Origin: Roseicyclus sediminis
GTDB lineage: Bacteria > Pseudomonadota > Alphaproteobacteria > Rhodobacterales > Rhodobacteraceae
Assembly (NCBI RefSeq): GCF_025515305.1
Contig: NZ_JAOPHT010000014.1
Coordinates: forward strand, 1 to 64,000
Length of the DNA: 64,000 bases
Direction of reading: 5' to 3'
Shown in pieces: positions 8,486 to 16,767 of the stretch (the first letter of the stretch is position 1; every line of letters begins with the position of its first letter). Under the pieces are notes generated by a model. That model did no database searches, had not been told where the DNA came from, and saw only the letters and a list, made by a program, of their open reading frames with translations. Both the position numbers and the translations under genes were made by a program.

Positions 8486-9408
8486 AGGTCGTTCTCGATC
8501 GTATTCCTGCGGGCCTCGACCTGCGCCTTGCGGCCTACGCCGAAATGTCCCGCGGGGCCTACTCGCCCAACACGCTACGGGCCATCCGATCAGATACCTC
8601 GATCTTCGCCACCTGGTGCGCTGAGACGGGCCACGCCTACGGGCCACCCGCCAGCCCCGAGACCGTCGCCGCGTTCGTGGATGCGATGGGCGAGATCAAG
8701 AAGCCGGCTACCGTGGCGCGCTACATCGCCTCGATCGACCACCTGCACCGCGCCCTCGATCTCCCCGTGCCGGGGGCTTCCAATGCCGTGAAGCTCGCCC
8801 TGCGCCGCCTTCGGCGAGCGAAAGGCACCCGGCAGGATCAGGCCAAGGCTTTGCGCTGGCCCACGATCCAGAAGGCGCTCGACCTGATGGGCGACGACCT
8901 GATCGACCTGCGGGACGCGGCGCTGCTCTGCCTCGCCTATGACACCTTCGCACGTGCCTCCGAACTGGTCGCCGTGAATGTCGGTGACGTTCAACAGGAC
9001 GTGGACGGGGCGACGTGCTTCATCGCCAAATCCAAGACGGACCAGGAGGGTGAAGGCGATTACAGGTTCATCGCGGCCAGCACCTACACGCGGATCATGG
9101 CGTGGGTGGAAACGGCGCATCTCGACAAGGCCGACCCGCTGTTCATCCCGCTGGGGTTCGCCGCGAAGAACGACAGGATCGGGACTCGGGATGTGTCGGA
9201 GATATTCCGCCGCCGTTGCGGGGATCGGTTCTCGGCGCACTCAACCCGAGTTGGAGCGGCTCAGGACGCCAAGGCAGCAGGAGCCAGCACGGGTGCAATC
9301 CAGCAGGCGGGCGGGTGGAAGTCGGAACGCATGGTCAGCCGGTATACCGAGAAACTGGCGGCGCGCGAGAGTGCAGCGGCGATGCTGGCGCAAGTGCAGG
9401 GGCGCTAG
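8473..9408 (+). CDS. Second tyrosine recombinase/integrase
   Basis: 311 residues, GTG start. Core-binding N-terminus (YSPNTLRAIRSDTSIFATWC) and a catalytic domain with Arg161 (FARASELVAVNVGD), His256 and Arg259 (HSTRVGAAQDA), Trp282 in the sixth position (GGWKSERMVSRY) and Tyr291. This is the XerD-like phage/plasmid type, distinct from the tRNA-proximal integrase. The reading frame is intact. It points away from the first integrase and may be a leftover of another element nested at the left end of the island. Confidence 0.88.
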   Translation: MQQLKVVLDRIPAGLDLRLAAYAEMSRGAYSPNTLRAIRSDTSIFATWCAETGHAYGPPASPETVAAFVDAMGEIKKPATVARYIASIDHLHRALDLPVPGASNAVKLALRRLRRAKGTRQDQAKALRWPTIQKALDLMGDDLIDLRDAALLCLAYDTFARASELVAVNVGDVQQDVDGATCFIAKSKTDQEGEGDYRFIAASTYTRIMAWVETAHLDKADPLFIPLGFAAKNDRIGTRDVSEIFRRRCGDRFSAHSTRVGAAQDAKAAGASTGAIQQAGGWKSERMVSRYTEKLAARESAAAMLAQVQGR

Positions 9409-9418
9409 CGGGCGTCAC

Positions 9419-9676
9419 CTAGTCATATCGCCAGCCCAAACACCGAACTCCGCGCGGATCAAGAACGACAGGATAGAGAATGCCTCTATTGTAAGTCCAA
9501 ACCTCTCTACGGTCGTTCGTTTCTTCGTGGCTATAGCTGAAGCTGACTACGCCGATGTCGGACAGGATTGAGCGGCATTGCCGCTCTGAAATTTCAACCG
9601 CCTCGCCGTTAATAACGACGTTTGCTTGAGCGTCCCCAGCAAGCATCGCTGCCAAGCCTGCTACGAGCCGCTTCAA
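9419..9676 (-). CDS. Small exported hypothetical protein
   Basis: 85 residues with a short signal peptide (MKRLVAGLAAMLAGDAQA), then a domain with two Cys (RQCRSIL and GVRCLGW). Its start overlaps the stop of the upstream RHH-like gene by four bases (ATGA), implying translational coupling. I do not recognise it. Confidence 0.5.
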   Translation of the reverse strand: MKRLVAGLAAMLAGDAQANVVINGEAVEISERQCRSILSDIGVVSFSYSHEETNDRREVWTYNRGILYPVVLDPRGVRCLGWRYD

Positions 9677-9891
9677 GCCTGTAGCTCCCTCAGCTCCGCC
9701 TCGATCCGCCCCCGGTAGGCTTCCAACGCCTCCCGCACCACGGCTGAGGCAGACTTGCGGGCCTCGGGGCCTCGCTCGCCCCTCCGCTTGGCTTGGCGTT
9801 GTTCTTTACGGGCCTGCGCCACGCGCGCCTCGGCCAGATCGCGCACCAGGTCGATCAGATCGACCGGAAGGTTGTAGCTGACCGTTTCCAT
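9673..9891 (-). CDS. Small basic protein, possibly ribbon-helix-helix type
   Basis: Start at 9891 gives 72 residues: METVSYNLPVDLIDLVRDLAEARVAQ, then a Lys/Arg-rich linker and KSASAVVREALEAYRGRIEAEL. A beta strand followed by two helices and a SASAVVREAL segment resembles ribbon-helix-helix (CopG/antitoxin-like) DNA-binding proteins. The frame is open up to 9990, but the upstream part is antisense to the transposase fragment and is probably not native, so the original N-terminus may have been altered by the IS insertion. Confidence 0.55.
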   Translation of the reverse strand: METVSYNLPVDLIDLVRDLAEARVAQARKEQRQAKRRGERGPEARKSASAVVREALEAYRGRIEAELRELQA

Positions 9892-9924
9892 GAACTCTGT
9901 ATCTGCACCCGCCGCCGTCGTTGT

Positions 9925-10797
9925 GTCGATCACGTCATGCAGAAGTTCCGCGTCTCGGAGCGCCTCGCCTGCCGTGTGCTCGGTCAGCACCGATCAACCC
10001 AGCGGAAGGTGCCGCGCGGGCGCCCTGACGAGGAGGCGCTTACCGCGGACATCATCGCGCTCGCAACCCAGTATGGCCGCTACGGCTATCGGCGCATCGC
10101 GGCCCTGCTGCGTGACGCCGGCTGGGCCGTGAACGTGAAGCGGGTCGAACGGATCTGGCGGCGGGAGGGGCTGAAGGTCCCGCAGAAACAACCAAAGAGG
10201 GGGCACCTCTGGTTCAACGACGGGTCGTGTGTCCGTCTGCGGCCGGAGCGTCCGAACCATGTCTGGTCCTACGACTTCGTCGAGAGCCGGACCTATGACG
10301 GAAGGAAGTTCCGCATGCTCAACCTGATCGATGAGTTTACCCGGGAGTGTCTGGCGATCCGGATAGACCGTCGCTTGAGATCGACCGACGTCATCGACGT
10401 GCTGTCGGACCAGTTCATCCTGCGCGGCGTCCCAGACCACATCAGGTCGGACAACGGTCCTGAGTTCGTGGCCATGGCGGTTCGGGAATGGATCGCCGCC
10501 GTCGGTGCAAAGACGGCCTACATCGAGCCAGGATCACCTTGGGAGAACGGCTATTGCGAGAGCTTCAACGCGAAGCTTAGGGACGAACTGCTCAACGGCG
10601 AGATCTTCTACAGCCTGGCCGAGGCGAAGATCATGATCGAGAACTGGCGCCAGCACTACAACACCAAACGCCCGCACTCATCCCTAGGTTATCGGCCGCC
10701 AGCTCCGGAAGTCGTGCAGTGGCGGGCTCCGCCATCCGAAGCCGCTTCGCCGGCCACCCCAGGCGTAGCTCCCAGACCCGTCATGCACCAAGACTGA
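9925..10797 (+). pseudogene. IS3-family transposase OrfB, N-terminally truncated
   Basis: The open frame contains the rve integrase core of IS3 OrfB: first Asp in VWSYDFVES, second Asp in RSDNGPEF, catalytic Glu in GSPWENGYCESFNAKLRDEL, and the terminal RPHSSLGYRPPAPEV. The catalytic triad is intact. The protein begins inside the OrfB N-terminal HTH and lacks the OrfA partner needed for the frameshifted transposase, so it is presumably inactive. The frame is open further upstream to 9793, but that stretch has no transposase character. Confidence 0.8.
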
Positions 10798-10825
10798 AAC
10801 CGGACCACTTCATTGGGGCAGGTCA
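9925..10825 (+). mobile_element. 5'-truncated IS3-family insertion sequence
   Basis: Only the right part of an IS3-type element is present: most of orfB and a likely right end, GGGGCAGGTCA, at about 10815-10825. orfA and the left end are missing. Homology starts abruptly near 9925 (HVMQKFRVSERLACRVLGQ), where the opposite strand still encodes another gene, marking a deletion or recombination joint. It lies between the recombinase module and the signalling module. Confidence 0.75.
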
Positions 10826-10831
10826 GGATGG

Positions 10832-11179
10832 CTAGCTGTCCAGCGCGCTTTCCATCTCGTCGAGCAATGTCTCGATCGCCGGGCGCACAGCCTGCCAGGG
10901 TATCTCCGCCCCGCCACTGGTGAGGATGCGCTCGACCTCCGAGGCGCGCGCGCCGAGTTCGGCGAAGCCGAATGTAGCGGCCACCCCGGCCGTCTTGTGC
11001 GTATGGTGAACAATGGTCCGAACGTCCGCCTCGGGGATTGTCGGACCGGAGGCGGCTGCAAGTATCGCGTCGATGGTGATGACGCGCTCGGCCACACGGT
11101 CGAGGAAACCGTCACGAAGCTTGGCAATACCAGCGTTCACCTGGCTGTTCGCGGATGTGGTGATCATGGCTTTGTTCAT
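10832..11179 (-). CDS. Hpt-domain phosphotransfer protein
   Basis: 115-residue four-helix-type protein with the phospho-accepting motif HHTHKTAGVAATFGF; His59 aligns with the His of the HTLKG consensus. Such proteins shuttle phosphate between receiver domains in phosphorelays. An upstream in-frame extension to 11326 overlaps the neighbouring regulator and was rejected. It follows the stop of that response regulator by one base, so the two are co-translated. The stop lies only six bases from the IS3 remnant, so a slight C-terminal alteration is possible. Confidence 0.75.
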   Translation of the reverse strand: MNKAMITTSANSQVNAGIAKLRDGFLDRVAERVITIDAILAAASGPTIPEADVRTIVHHTHKTAGVAATFGFAELGARASEVERILTSGGAEIPWQAVRPAIETLLDEMESALDS

Positions 11180-11180
11180 T

Positions 11181-12122
11181 TCACGCGATGTTGGCGATGC
11201 CCGATACATTCGATCTGATGGAGGCGATGGCCTCATCGATGATGCGCATGGGGGTACCCAGCTGCGATGGGCGTACGCAGATCGGCTGCCCAACGGTGAT
11301 CGTCGGAAGCTGGATGTCGAGTTCATGGTAGACCGATCCGAACTCCATCACGCATTCGCGCAGTTGGTCCGCCATGCTGTCCGGGTCGCCGACCTCGGCA
11401 CGGGGCATCAGGCAGACAAACGCGCCTCCACCCGCATAGGCGATCATGCGGTTCGATTGCCTCAAGCAGTCGGCGATGCAGGTCGCCACATCGATCATCA
11501 CCTCACCGAAGGCATGCCCGCCCTCCAGATCATGGATGGCGCGTGCGTTCGAGACGGCTATGCCAATCGCGGCCACGGAACGGGCGCGGAAAATACCAAG
11601 TGTCTTCACGTAGTTACCCATGGTGAAAAGATCGACGGCGCCGTCGACGCGTTTCAGCGGGATGCCGTCCATGAACCCGTAGGAGGGGCCTGCGCCAAGG
11701 CCATGGGCCTGCTGCACCACGACGTTTCTCGCCCGCTTGCGTTCTTCCACAAGGCTTTCGATCAGCAACAATCGGGCCTTCATTTCCACGACGTCCACGG
11801 GCTTGGTCAGGTAGTCCGTAGCGCCGGCGGCAAAGGCCTTCTCGATGTGCACCCGGTCGGCCATCGCCGTGTTCATCATGATCGGCGTGTCCCGATGAGC
11901 GTCGAGCGCGCGCACATGACGCGTCAATTCGATCCCATCCATGCCGGGCATCACGATGTCAAAGATGAAAACGTCGAAACCGCTGGACGGAGAGGTCCCG
12001 ATCAGATCCAGCGCCTCGCGGCCGGAACTGGCGGTCACGACGTCGCGGTAACCAAGATCCGCAAGCACCGTCTCCAGAACGGCCATGAAATCGGGATCGT
12101 CGTCCACTGCTAGGATTTTCAT
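11181..12122 (-). CDS. Response regulator with degenerate GGDEF-like output domain
   Basis: 313 residues from the MKILAVDDD start. The receiver domain is complete: acidic pocket Asp7-Asp9, phosphorylation site Asp55 (FIFDIVMPG), Thr85 and Lys107 (LTKPV). The C-terminal half follows the GGDEF pattern (GGHAFGEVMIDVATCIADCL), but the signature reads YAGGGAF (229-235), replacing the catalytic Asp-Glu, so it should not make c-di-GMP; it may bind a nucleotide or a partner. A hairpin covers the ribosome site. ATG at 12137 is an alternative start. Confidence 0.85.
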   Translation of the reverse strand: MKILAVDDDPDFMAVLETVLADLGYRDVVTASSGREALDLIGTSPSSGFDVFIFDIVMPGMDGIELTRHVRALDAHRDTPIMMNTAMADRVHIEKAFAAGATDYLTKPVDVVEMKARLLLIESLVEERKRARNVVVQQAHGLGAGPSYGFMDGIPLKRVDGAVDLFTMGNYVKTLGIFRARSVAAIGIAVSNARAIHDLEGGHAFGEVMIDVATCIADCLRQSNRMIAYAGGGAFVCLMPRAEVGDPDSMADQLRECVMEFGSVYHELDIQLPTITVGQPICVRPSQLGTPMRIIDEAIASIRSNVSGIANIA

Positions 12123-12128
12123 CTCATG

Positions 12129-12151
12129 CCTCAACATTTTTTTTATTGAGG
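12129..12151 (-). promoter_or_regulatory. Inverted repeat over the ribosome-binding site of the response regulator
   Basis: CCTCAA (12129-12134) and TTGAGG (12146-12151) are perfect complements separated by 11 AT-rich bases. On the minus strand the downstream arm TTGAGG is the best Shine-Dalgarno candidate for the ATG at 12122, so folding would hide it from ribosomes. Confidence 0.4.
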
Positions 12152-12789
12152 ATACCCTCGCCCTCAGGTGAACCCGGAAACTATGGAAAAAATGTGGCGA
12201 GATGGGATTGAGTAGCGGGAGTTTCGACCAATTTCACGGGCCTGTGTCATTCGCGCTCCAGCCTTGCTGTATTTCGTAGCGACCGTCATTGGATCGAATG
12301 GCCGTCAAATCATGTAGGGCGCGCCCAGAAGGCTTGTCGTCGATATGCTCACCGGACCGGGCATGAAGCTTGGAACGCTTGCCAAAAGCGCCATCGCCGA
12401 ATGGAAAACGAGATTGGGCAGGACATCACGTCTCTTCCGGAACCCTTCTGCGACACCAATGAGGCTTGAGGAACACCATCCAAATGCCAAAGGTATTCAT
12501 CCCCCATCGCAAGATGGCGCCGCGCGATGGCGGCCGGTATCGGCAACAGCATTCTCGGCTCCTGTCCCTTGACCGTGATTGCGGACCGTGATCTGCAACC
12601 CGTTTCGATGATCGGCAGCGCCTCGTTCGAAAAGAGGCAATTGGCACGGATCGTCCGGCCCGCTGATCCTGCCGAAGCTAGACAACACTTCCGACATGAT
12701 CGATGGCCGTGACCGCGCCACTGCTGCCGCATGACCATACGGCGCCGCTCTTCCACCGGCATCCCGCGCGCTTCGGTCCTGCGCCGCGG
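12152..12789. other. Gene-poor stretch between response regulator and histidine kinase
   Basis: About 640 bases without a convincing gene. Open frames up to 137 codons exist on the minus strand (12349-12762), but their composition is Arg/Ser/Cys-rich and shadow-like, with no recognisable motif. It may hold the promoter of the response regulator gene and decayed sequence; I see no clear signal. Confidence 0.4.
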
Positions 12790-15273
12790 CTATGCCCGCA
12801 GCCTGTAATGGCCGAGTTCGTAGATCGGCATCGTGAACACGAAACGGCTTCCCTGACCGGGCGCGCTTTCGGCCGAGATTTCGCCGCCATGCGACTGGAC
12901 AAGCCGCTTCGTGATGGCAAGTCCGAGGCCGATACCCTGATGGTTGCGCGTCTCGGTCGGATCTACCTGGTAGAACGGTTCGAACACCTTCTTGGCGTCC
13001 TCTTCGGTCATGCCGATGCCGGTGTCCCGCACTTCGAACCGGTACATTCCATCGCTCATGTAGCCGGTAACGGTAACCGATCCTTCCCGTGTGAATTTCA
13101 CTGCGTTGCCAAGAAGATTGCTCAGGATCTGCTGCAGGCGGGTCAGATCGGCGTGCAATGGGACGTCCGAAATATCGGAAACAAGCCGCAAGCCCTTCTG
13201 TTCGGCAAGACGTCGATGGTGTTGCACGATGGAACCGAGGTCATTCTTTGGGCTGACGCGCGAAAATTCCAGCCTGAAATCGCCGGACCGCATTCTTGTG
13301 GAATCGAGAAGATCGGAAACGATCGACAACAGCTGCCGCCCCGACACCTCGATCTTCCTGGCAAAGCTCCCGATCTGATCGAGAGCAGCCGACAATTGGG
13401 CCGAAAGCACGCTGTCATCCATGTGACCAACCGTCTGCCGGAGCTTTGCGACGCTGGGAAGGTGTGTGCTGTTGGCGATGAACGCGTTGTAGCCGAGGAG
13501 GACAGTCAGAGGAGTCCGAAGTTCGTGGCTGACCATGCTCAGGAACCGCGTCTTCGCTTCACCCGCAAGCTTGGCCTCCTGTACCGCCTGGTACAGCTTC
13601 GTCACATCGGCGGCGACACCGCGGTAGCCCTGGAACGAACCGTCCTTGCCGAAAATGGGCTTGCCGCTTGTACGGACCCACATCTCGTCGTTTCTGACGT
13701 CGACCGCACTGTAGATGTAATTCTGGAAAGGCTCGCGCGCCTCGATGGCATTGATTACATCGGCAGCCCCGCTTTCCGAAAGCGCGGCAGGATCCCGATC
13801 GCTGAAATCATCGCGCCGCTTGCCCAGAACACGACTGGGATCGATCCCGGTGGCGCGCTCGAAACCATCCGAGAAGAAGGTGAAACGGTGTTCATGATCC
13901 TGTTCCCAGTACCATTCCGTACTGAACTCCGTCAGTTCGGCAAACCGCGCCTCCGCCTTTTCCCGCGCCTCTAGCGCCGCACTCAAGCGTTGGTTCTGTT
14001 CTTCCAGTTGACGCTCGTTCTGTTTGATTAGCGTGACATCCACGCGCAAACCGACGCGGCAGCCGTCTGGAGTGACCTTCTCGATGATCCGCATCCATCG
14101 CCCGTCGTCCAACTGCTGTTCAACGAATGCTTCATCGTTGCGATGCTGCTCCAGCCGTTCTTTCAGCCACTCCTTCTCACGACCGATGGCGTCGGCATAC
14201 TGGCCGTTGGCGAGTCCGTATTCGAGGATGCTTCTGAAAGACGCGCCCGGCGTAATGGCGGCAGCGCTCTTTTTGTAGATCTCCTTGTATCTTTCATTGC
14301 AGACTACGAGGCGATCATTTTCATCGTACAGGACAAAGCCGTCAGGTATCGTGTCGATCGCGGCCTTGAGCCGTAGCGCGACACGCTTGTTTTCCTCCCG
14401 CAGACCCATGAAATCCCTCAGGACCCACATGAGGAACAGCGTGCCCAAGAGGGCCATGCCCCGGATCGGCCAAGGATTCGGAAGCTCAGACAGCCACCCA
14501 CCGACCGGTGCGACCGCAACCTCCCAGGAGCCCAGCGGGAAAGCCGCGCGCATGAGTTCCGGATCCATGTCGAAAAGCGCTGCGGGACCGAAGACGGTCG
14601 TCGATCCTGAATCAACGGCGTTCCGGATGGCCACCGCGTATCCCTCACCGACATTCATGACGCCGACTTCGGCAAAGAAGGGTTCGGTCGCGAAGACAAG
14701 GGCCAGGAGGCCCAAGTGTTCTGCGGGTGGGGCTTCAACACCGGCCTGGTTCGACGTCTGCGGCAGCAGGATCGGCTGCAGAACGATGAAACCTTCCGCC
14801 CCGCTCAACAGCTGCATCGGCCCCTGCACAAGCCCGGTCTCCCGATCGCGCGCGCGGCCGATGGCATCGACGAACGCAGAAGAGCCGCGAAGCTCGCGCC
14901 CCACGAAAAACTCATTGCCCTCGATCGGGTGCACGCGGGTCGTCCGGCCGTCACTGATCAGCGACATCAGAACGATGGAAGCGTCGGTTTCGACAATTCG
15001 CCTGGAGATCGCCGAGAACTGATCCTGGCTGATCGTCGGCAACAGCGACACCGCTTGAGCCACCCCGGCTGTTGCGACCGACTTGCGTGTCAGCGCGATC
15101 TCGATGTTGCGAGAAAGCACTTCAACGACTTCGTTCACTTCCGCGCGCTGTTCCGCCTGCAGAGCCCGCAGTTCGGACTTTTCGAAGATGAATACAGCTG
15201 CGGTGACCGCCGCTGCCACTGACAGGTACGCCAATGTTTGGAACGCGATCCTGCGATAGCTTCTTCTGCTCAC
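12790..15273 (-). CDS. CHASE-PAS sensor histidine kinase
   Basis: About 827 residues from a GTG start preceded by AGGTGAAG; a TTG at 15396 is a poorer alternative. Order: membrane helix (IAFQTLAYLSVAAAVTAAVFIF), periplasmic CHASE-like sensor (IEGNEFFVGRELRG, then LVQGPMQLLSGAEGFIVLQP), second membrane helix (ALLGTLFLMWVL), two PAS domains (IPDGFVLYDENDRLVVCN; ELTEFSTEWYWEQDHEHRF), HisKA with FLSMVSHELRTPL, and HATPase with N, G1 and G2 boxes (LLGNAVKF, DTGIGM, GIGLGLAI). It has no receiver domain of its own, so it needs partners; two response regulators and an Hpt protein flank it. Confidence 0.9.
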   Translation of the reverse strand: MSRRSYRRIAFQTLAYLSVAAAVTAAVFIFEKSELRALQAEQRAEVNEVVEVLSRNIEIALTRKSVATAGVAQAVSLLPTISQDQFSAISRRIVETDASIVLMSLISDGRTTRVHPIEGNEFFVGRELRGSSAFVDAIGRARDRETGLVQGPMQLLSGAEGFIVLQPILLPQTSNQAGVEAPPAEHLGLLALVFATEPFFAEVGVMNVGEGYAVAIRNAVDSGSTTVFGPAALFDMDPELMRAAFPLGSWEVAVAPVGGWLSELPNPWPIRGMALLGTLFLMWVLRDFMGLREENKRVALRLKAAIDTIPDGFVLYDENDRLVVCNERYKEIYKKSAAAITPGASFRSILEYGLANGQYADAIGREKEWLKERLEQHRNDEAFVEQQLDDGRWMRIIEKVTPDGCRVGLRVDVTLIKQNERQLEEQNQRLSAALEAREKAEARFAELTEFSTEWYWEQDHEHRFTFFSDGFERATGIDPSRVLGKRRDDFSDRDPAALSESGAADVINAIEAREPFQNYIYSAVDVRNDEMWVRTSGKPIFGKDGSFQGYRGVAADVTKLYQAVQEAKLAGEAKTRFLSMVSHELRTPLTVLLGYNAFIANSTHLPSVAKLRQTVGHMDDSVLSAQLSAALDQIGSFARKIEVSGRQLLSIVSDLLDSTRMRSGDFRLEFSRVSPKNDLGSIVQHHRRLAEQKGLRLVSDISDVPLHADLTRLQQILSNLLGNAVKFTREGSVTVTGYMSDGMYRFEVRDTGIGMTEEDAKKVFEPFYQVDPTETRNHQGIGLGLAITKRLVQSHGGEISAESAPGQGSRFVFTMPIYELGHYRLRA

Positions 15274-15518
15274 GACCGTTTCTTCACCTGTTGTCCCGGA
15301 TTCTTCCGAGATCTTTTCATGTGCTGCGATCGAATGTTCTTTTCTCTTCGACGCGCGCACAGCCTGCCGAACAAACCCTAGCAGACAAGAACACAATCAA
15401 ACCAAAAACCATCAGCACAGGGAAAGAAAACATTGAGATTAGAGCGAAAATGCAACTCTCGGGTCCGTCGCCACCAACACGGTGTCCGCGTTCTGACGGC
15501 ACGTTGCGCGACTTCGCG

Positions 15519-16460
15519 TCAACTCGGTGCCGTCTCCGTCTCGAGACAATAGGCTTCCTCGGGTCCCAAGATGAGGTCGAGCGGCACAAGCCGGCCCGCG
15601 ATGTTCCAGGATGGGCCGGTGGCCGACAGGGCTTGGTCTAGCGCTGTTTGCGTCAGCGCTCCCTGGCTGTCTCTTGCAGCGAAGAACACACCTTGTCCGC
15701 AATAGGTGAAGATGTCCCGGCCAGGTTCTGTCGCGGTCGAAATGCACTGGGCGACGTGGCGCAGAAGTGCCTGAAGCTCGGCATCGGACAGGCGAGAATA
15801 CAGCTCCGCGATGTTGCCCAGCTTGATGGTCTTGATGAATAGCGGGGCCGTGAAGCGCGCGCGCGATTGCCGGATATAGGTATGAAATGCGTCCATATCC
15901 ACGCAACGTGGAACGCCCCGGAAAGTGAAGGGATCGCTGAGCGATCGCGCATCCGTGGGCATCGCGAGCGCGACCTGGTCCGATGATGGCATGGTTTCGA
16001 TTTCGGCCCTTCGGATGGCACGGCGATGACTCTTCAGTCTCTCGTTCTTGAACCGCGACTGGACCAGATCGAGGTCGAAAGGCTTGGTGATGTAATCGTT
16101 GGCGCCCTCCGAGAACGCTTCTCTGAGGTAGTGACGTTCCATCATCGCGGTCAGCATGATGATCGGGGTCTCGGCATATCCGGGCGTGTTGCGAAGGATC
16201 CGGCAGAGTTCAATGCCGGAAGTCTCAGGCATTTGAATGTCCAGGAAGATGCCGTTGAACGGTGCCTCGGCTCTCTCGATCGCCTCGCAAGCGCTTCGGG
16301 CCCCCGTTGCCGTGGTCACGGAGTAGCCTCCAATGGCTTCGAGAGCCGTTGCAAGAAGAAGGCAGATGTCCGGCTCGTCGTCGACGACGAGCACGTTGAG
16401 CACGCCATTCAGACCATTGGGTAGCGGATGTCCCATGCCGATGTCTCTCTTCAAGTCCAT
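15519..16460 (-). CDS. Second response regulator with degenerate GGDEF-like C-terminus
   Basis: 313 residues. Intact receiver: Asp27-Asp28, phosphorylation site Asp74 (IFLDIQMPE), Thr104 and Lys126 (ITKPFD). The C-terminal part (ELQALLRHVAQCISTATEPG, then TYCGQGVFFAA where RYGGDEFAVLL would be expected) looks like an eroded GGDEF fold lacking catalytic residues. The architecture mirrors the regulator at 11181, suggesting duplication and a shared phosphorelay. ATG at 16436 with AGAGAG upstream is an alternative start. The kinase gene follows on the same strand after about 245 bases. Confidence 0.85.
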   Translation of the reverse strand: MDLKRDIGMGHPLPNGLNGVLNVLVVDDEPDICLLLATALEAIGGYSVTTATGARSACEAIERAEAPFNGIFLDIQMPETSGIELCRILRNTPGYAETPIIMLTAMMERHYLREAFSEGANDYITKPFDLDLVQSRFKNERLKSHRRAIRRAEIETMPSSDQVALAMPTDARSLSDPFTFRGVPRCVDMDAFHTYIRQSRARFTAPLFIKTIKLGNIAELYSRLSDAELQALLRHVAQCISTATEPGRDIFTYCGQGVFFAARDSQGALTQTALDQALSATGPSWNIAGRLVPLDLILGPEEAYCLETETAPS

Positions 16461-16767
16461 TCTGGGTTTCTCATGTATAAACCGTTGGCAGCATCGGCAG
16501 GAAATGTGTTCGAAGCATGAACAATTCAGGGTTCTTATTGGCTAAACTTCACTGACTTTGGACTTGACGAACAATATCAAGCGCACAAGCGCTTGCCTCA
16601 AAGGCCGAGTCCGCAGATCCGGGAAGATCCCCAATAACTCCATCAAGGACAAACAAGGCGGGGCGATGGGTCGAGGGATTCCGGTTCGCAGGCGACGTGC
16701 ATGCCGACCGCGCCACCATCCGGAACTGGATCGGTCGGACGCGCCTGAGGCGTTGGCAACCCGGTGA
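16461..16767. other. Intergenic region between second response regulator and fliI
   Basis: About 300 bases without a convincing gene. It contains a short hairpin CAAGCG-CACAAG-CGCTTG (16576-16593). It holds the promoter region of the minus-strand response regulator and marks the change from the signalling module to the flagellar genes. No other signal was seen. Confidence 0.4.

Noticed and set aside
8634-8650. Short CCTACGGGCCACCC stretch as an alternative attachment core
   Set aside because: It shares only a short block with the tRNA end and lies inside a recombinase gene; the copy at 57812 is exact over 17 bases.
9892-9990. N-terminal extension of the ribbon-helix-helix-like gene
   Set aside because: The extra 33 codons are largely antisense to transposase sequence, so they come from the IS joint, not from the original gene.
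12703-13974. 423-codon plus-strand frame opposite the histidine kinase
   Set aside because: The opposite strand encodes unmistakable HisKA, HATPase and PAS domains; this frame has no recognisable domain.
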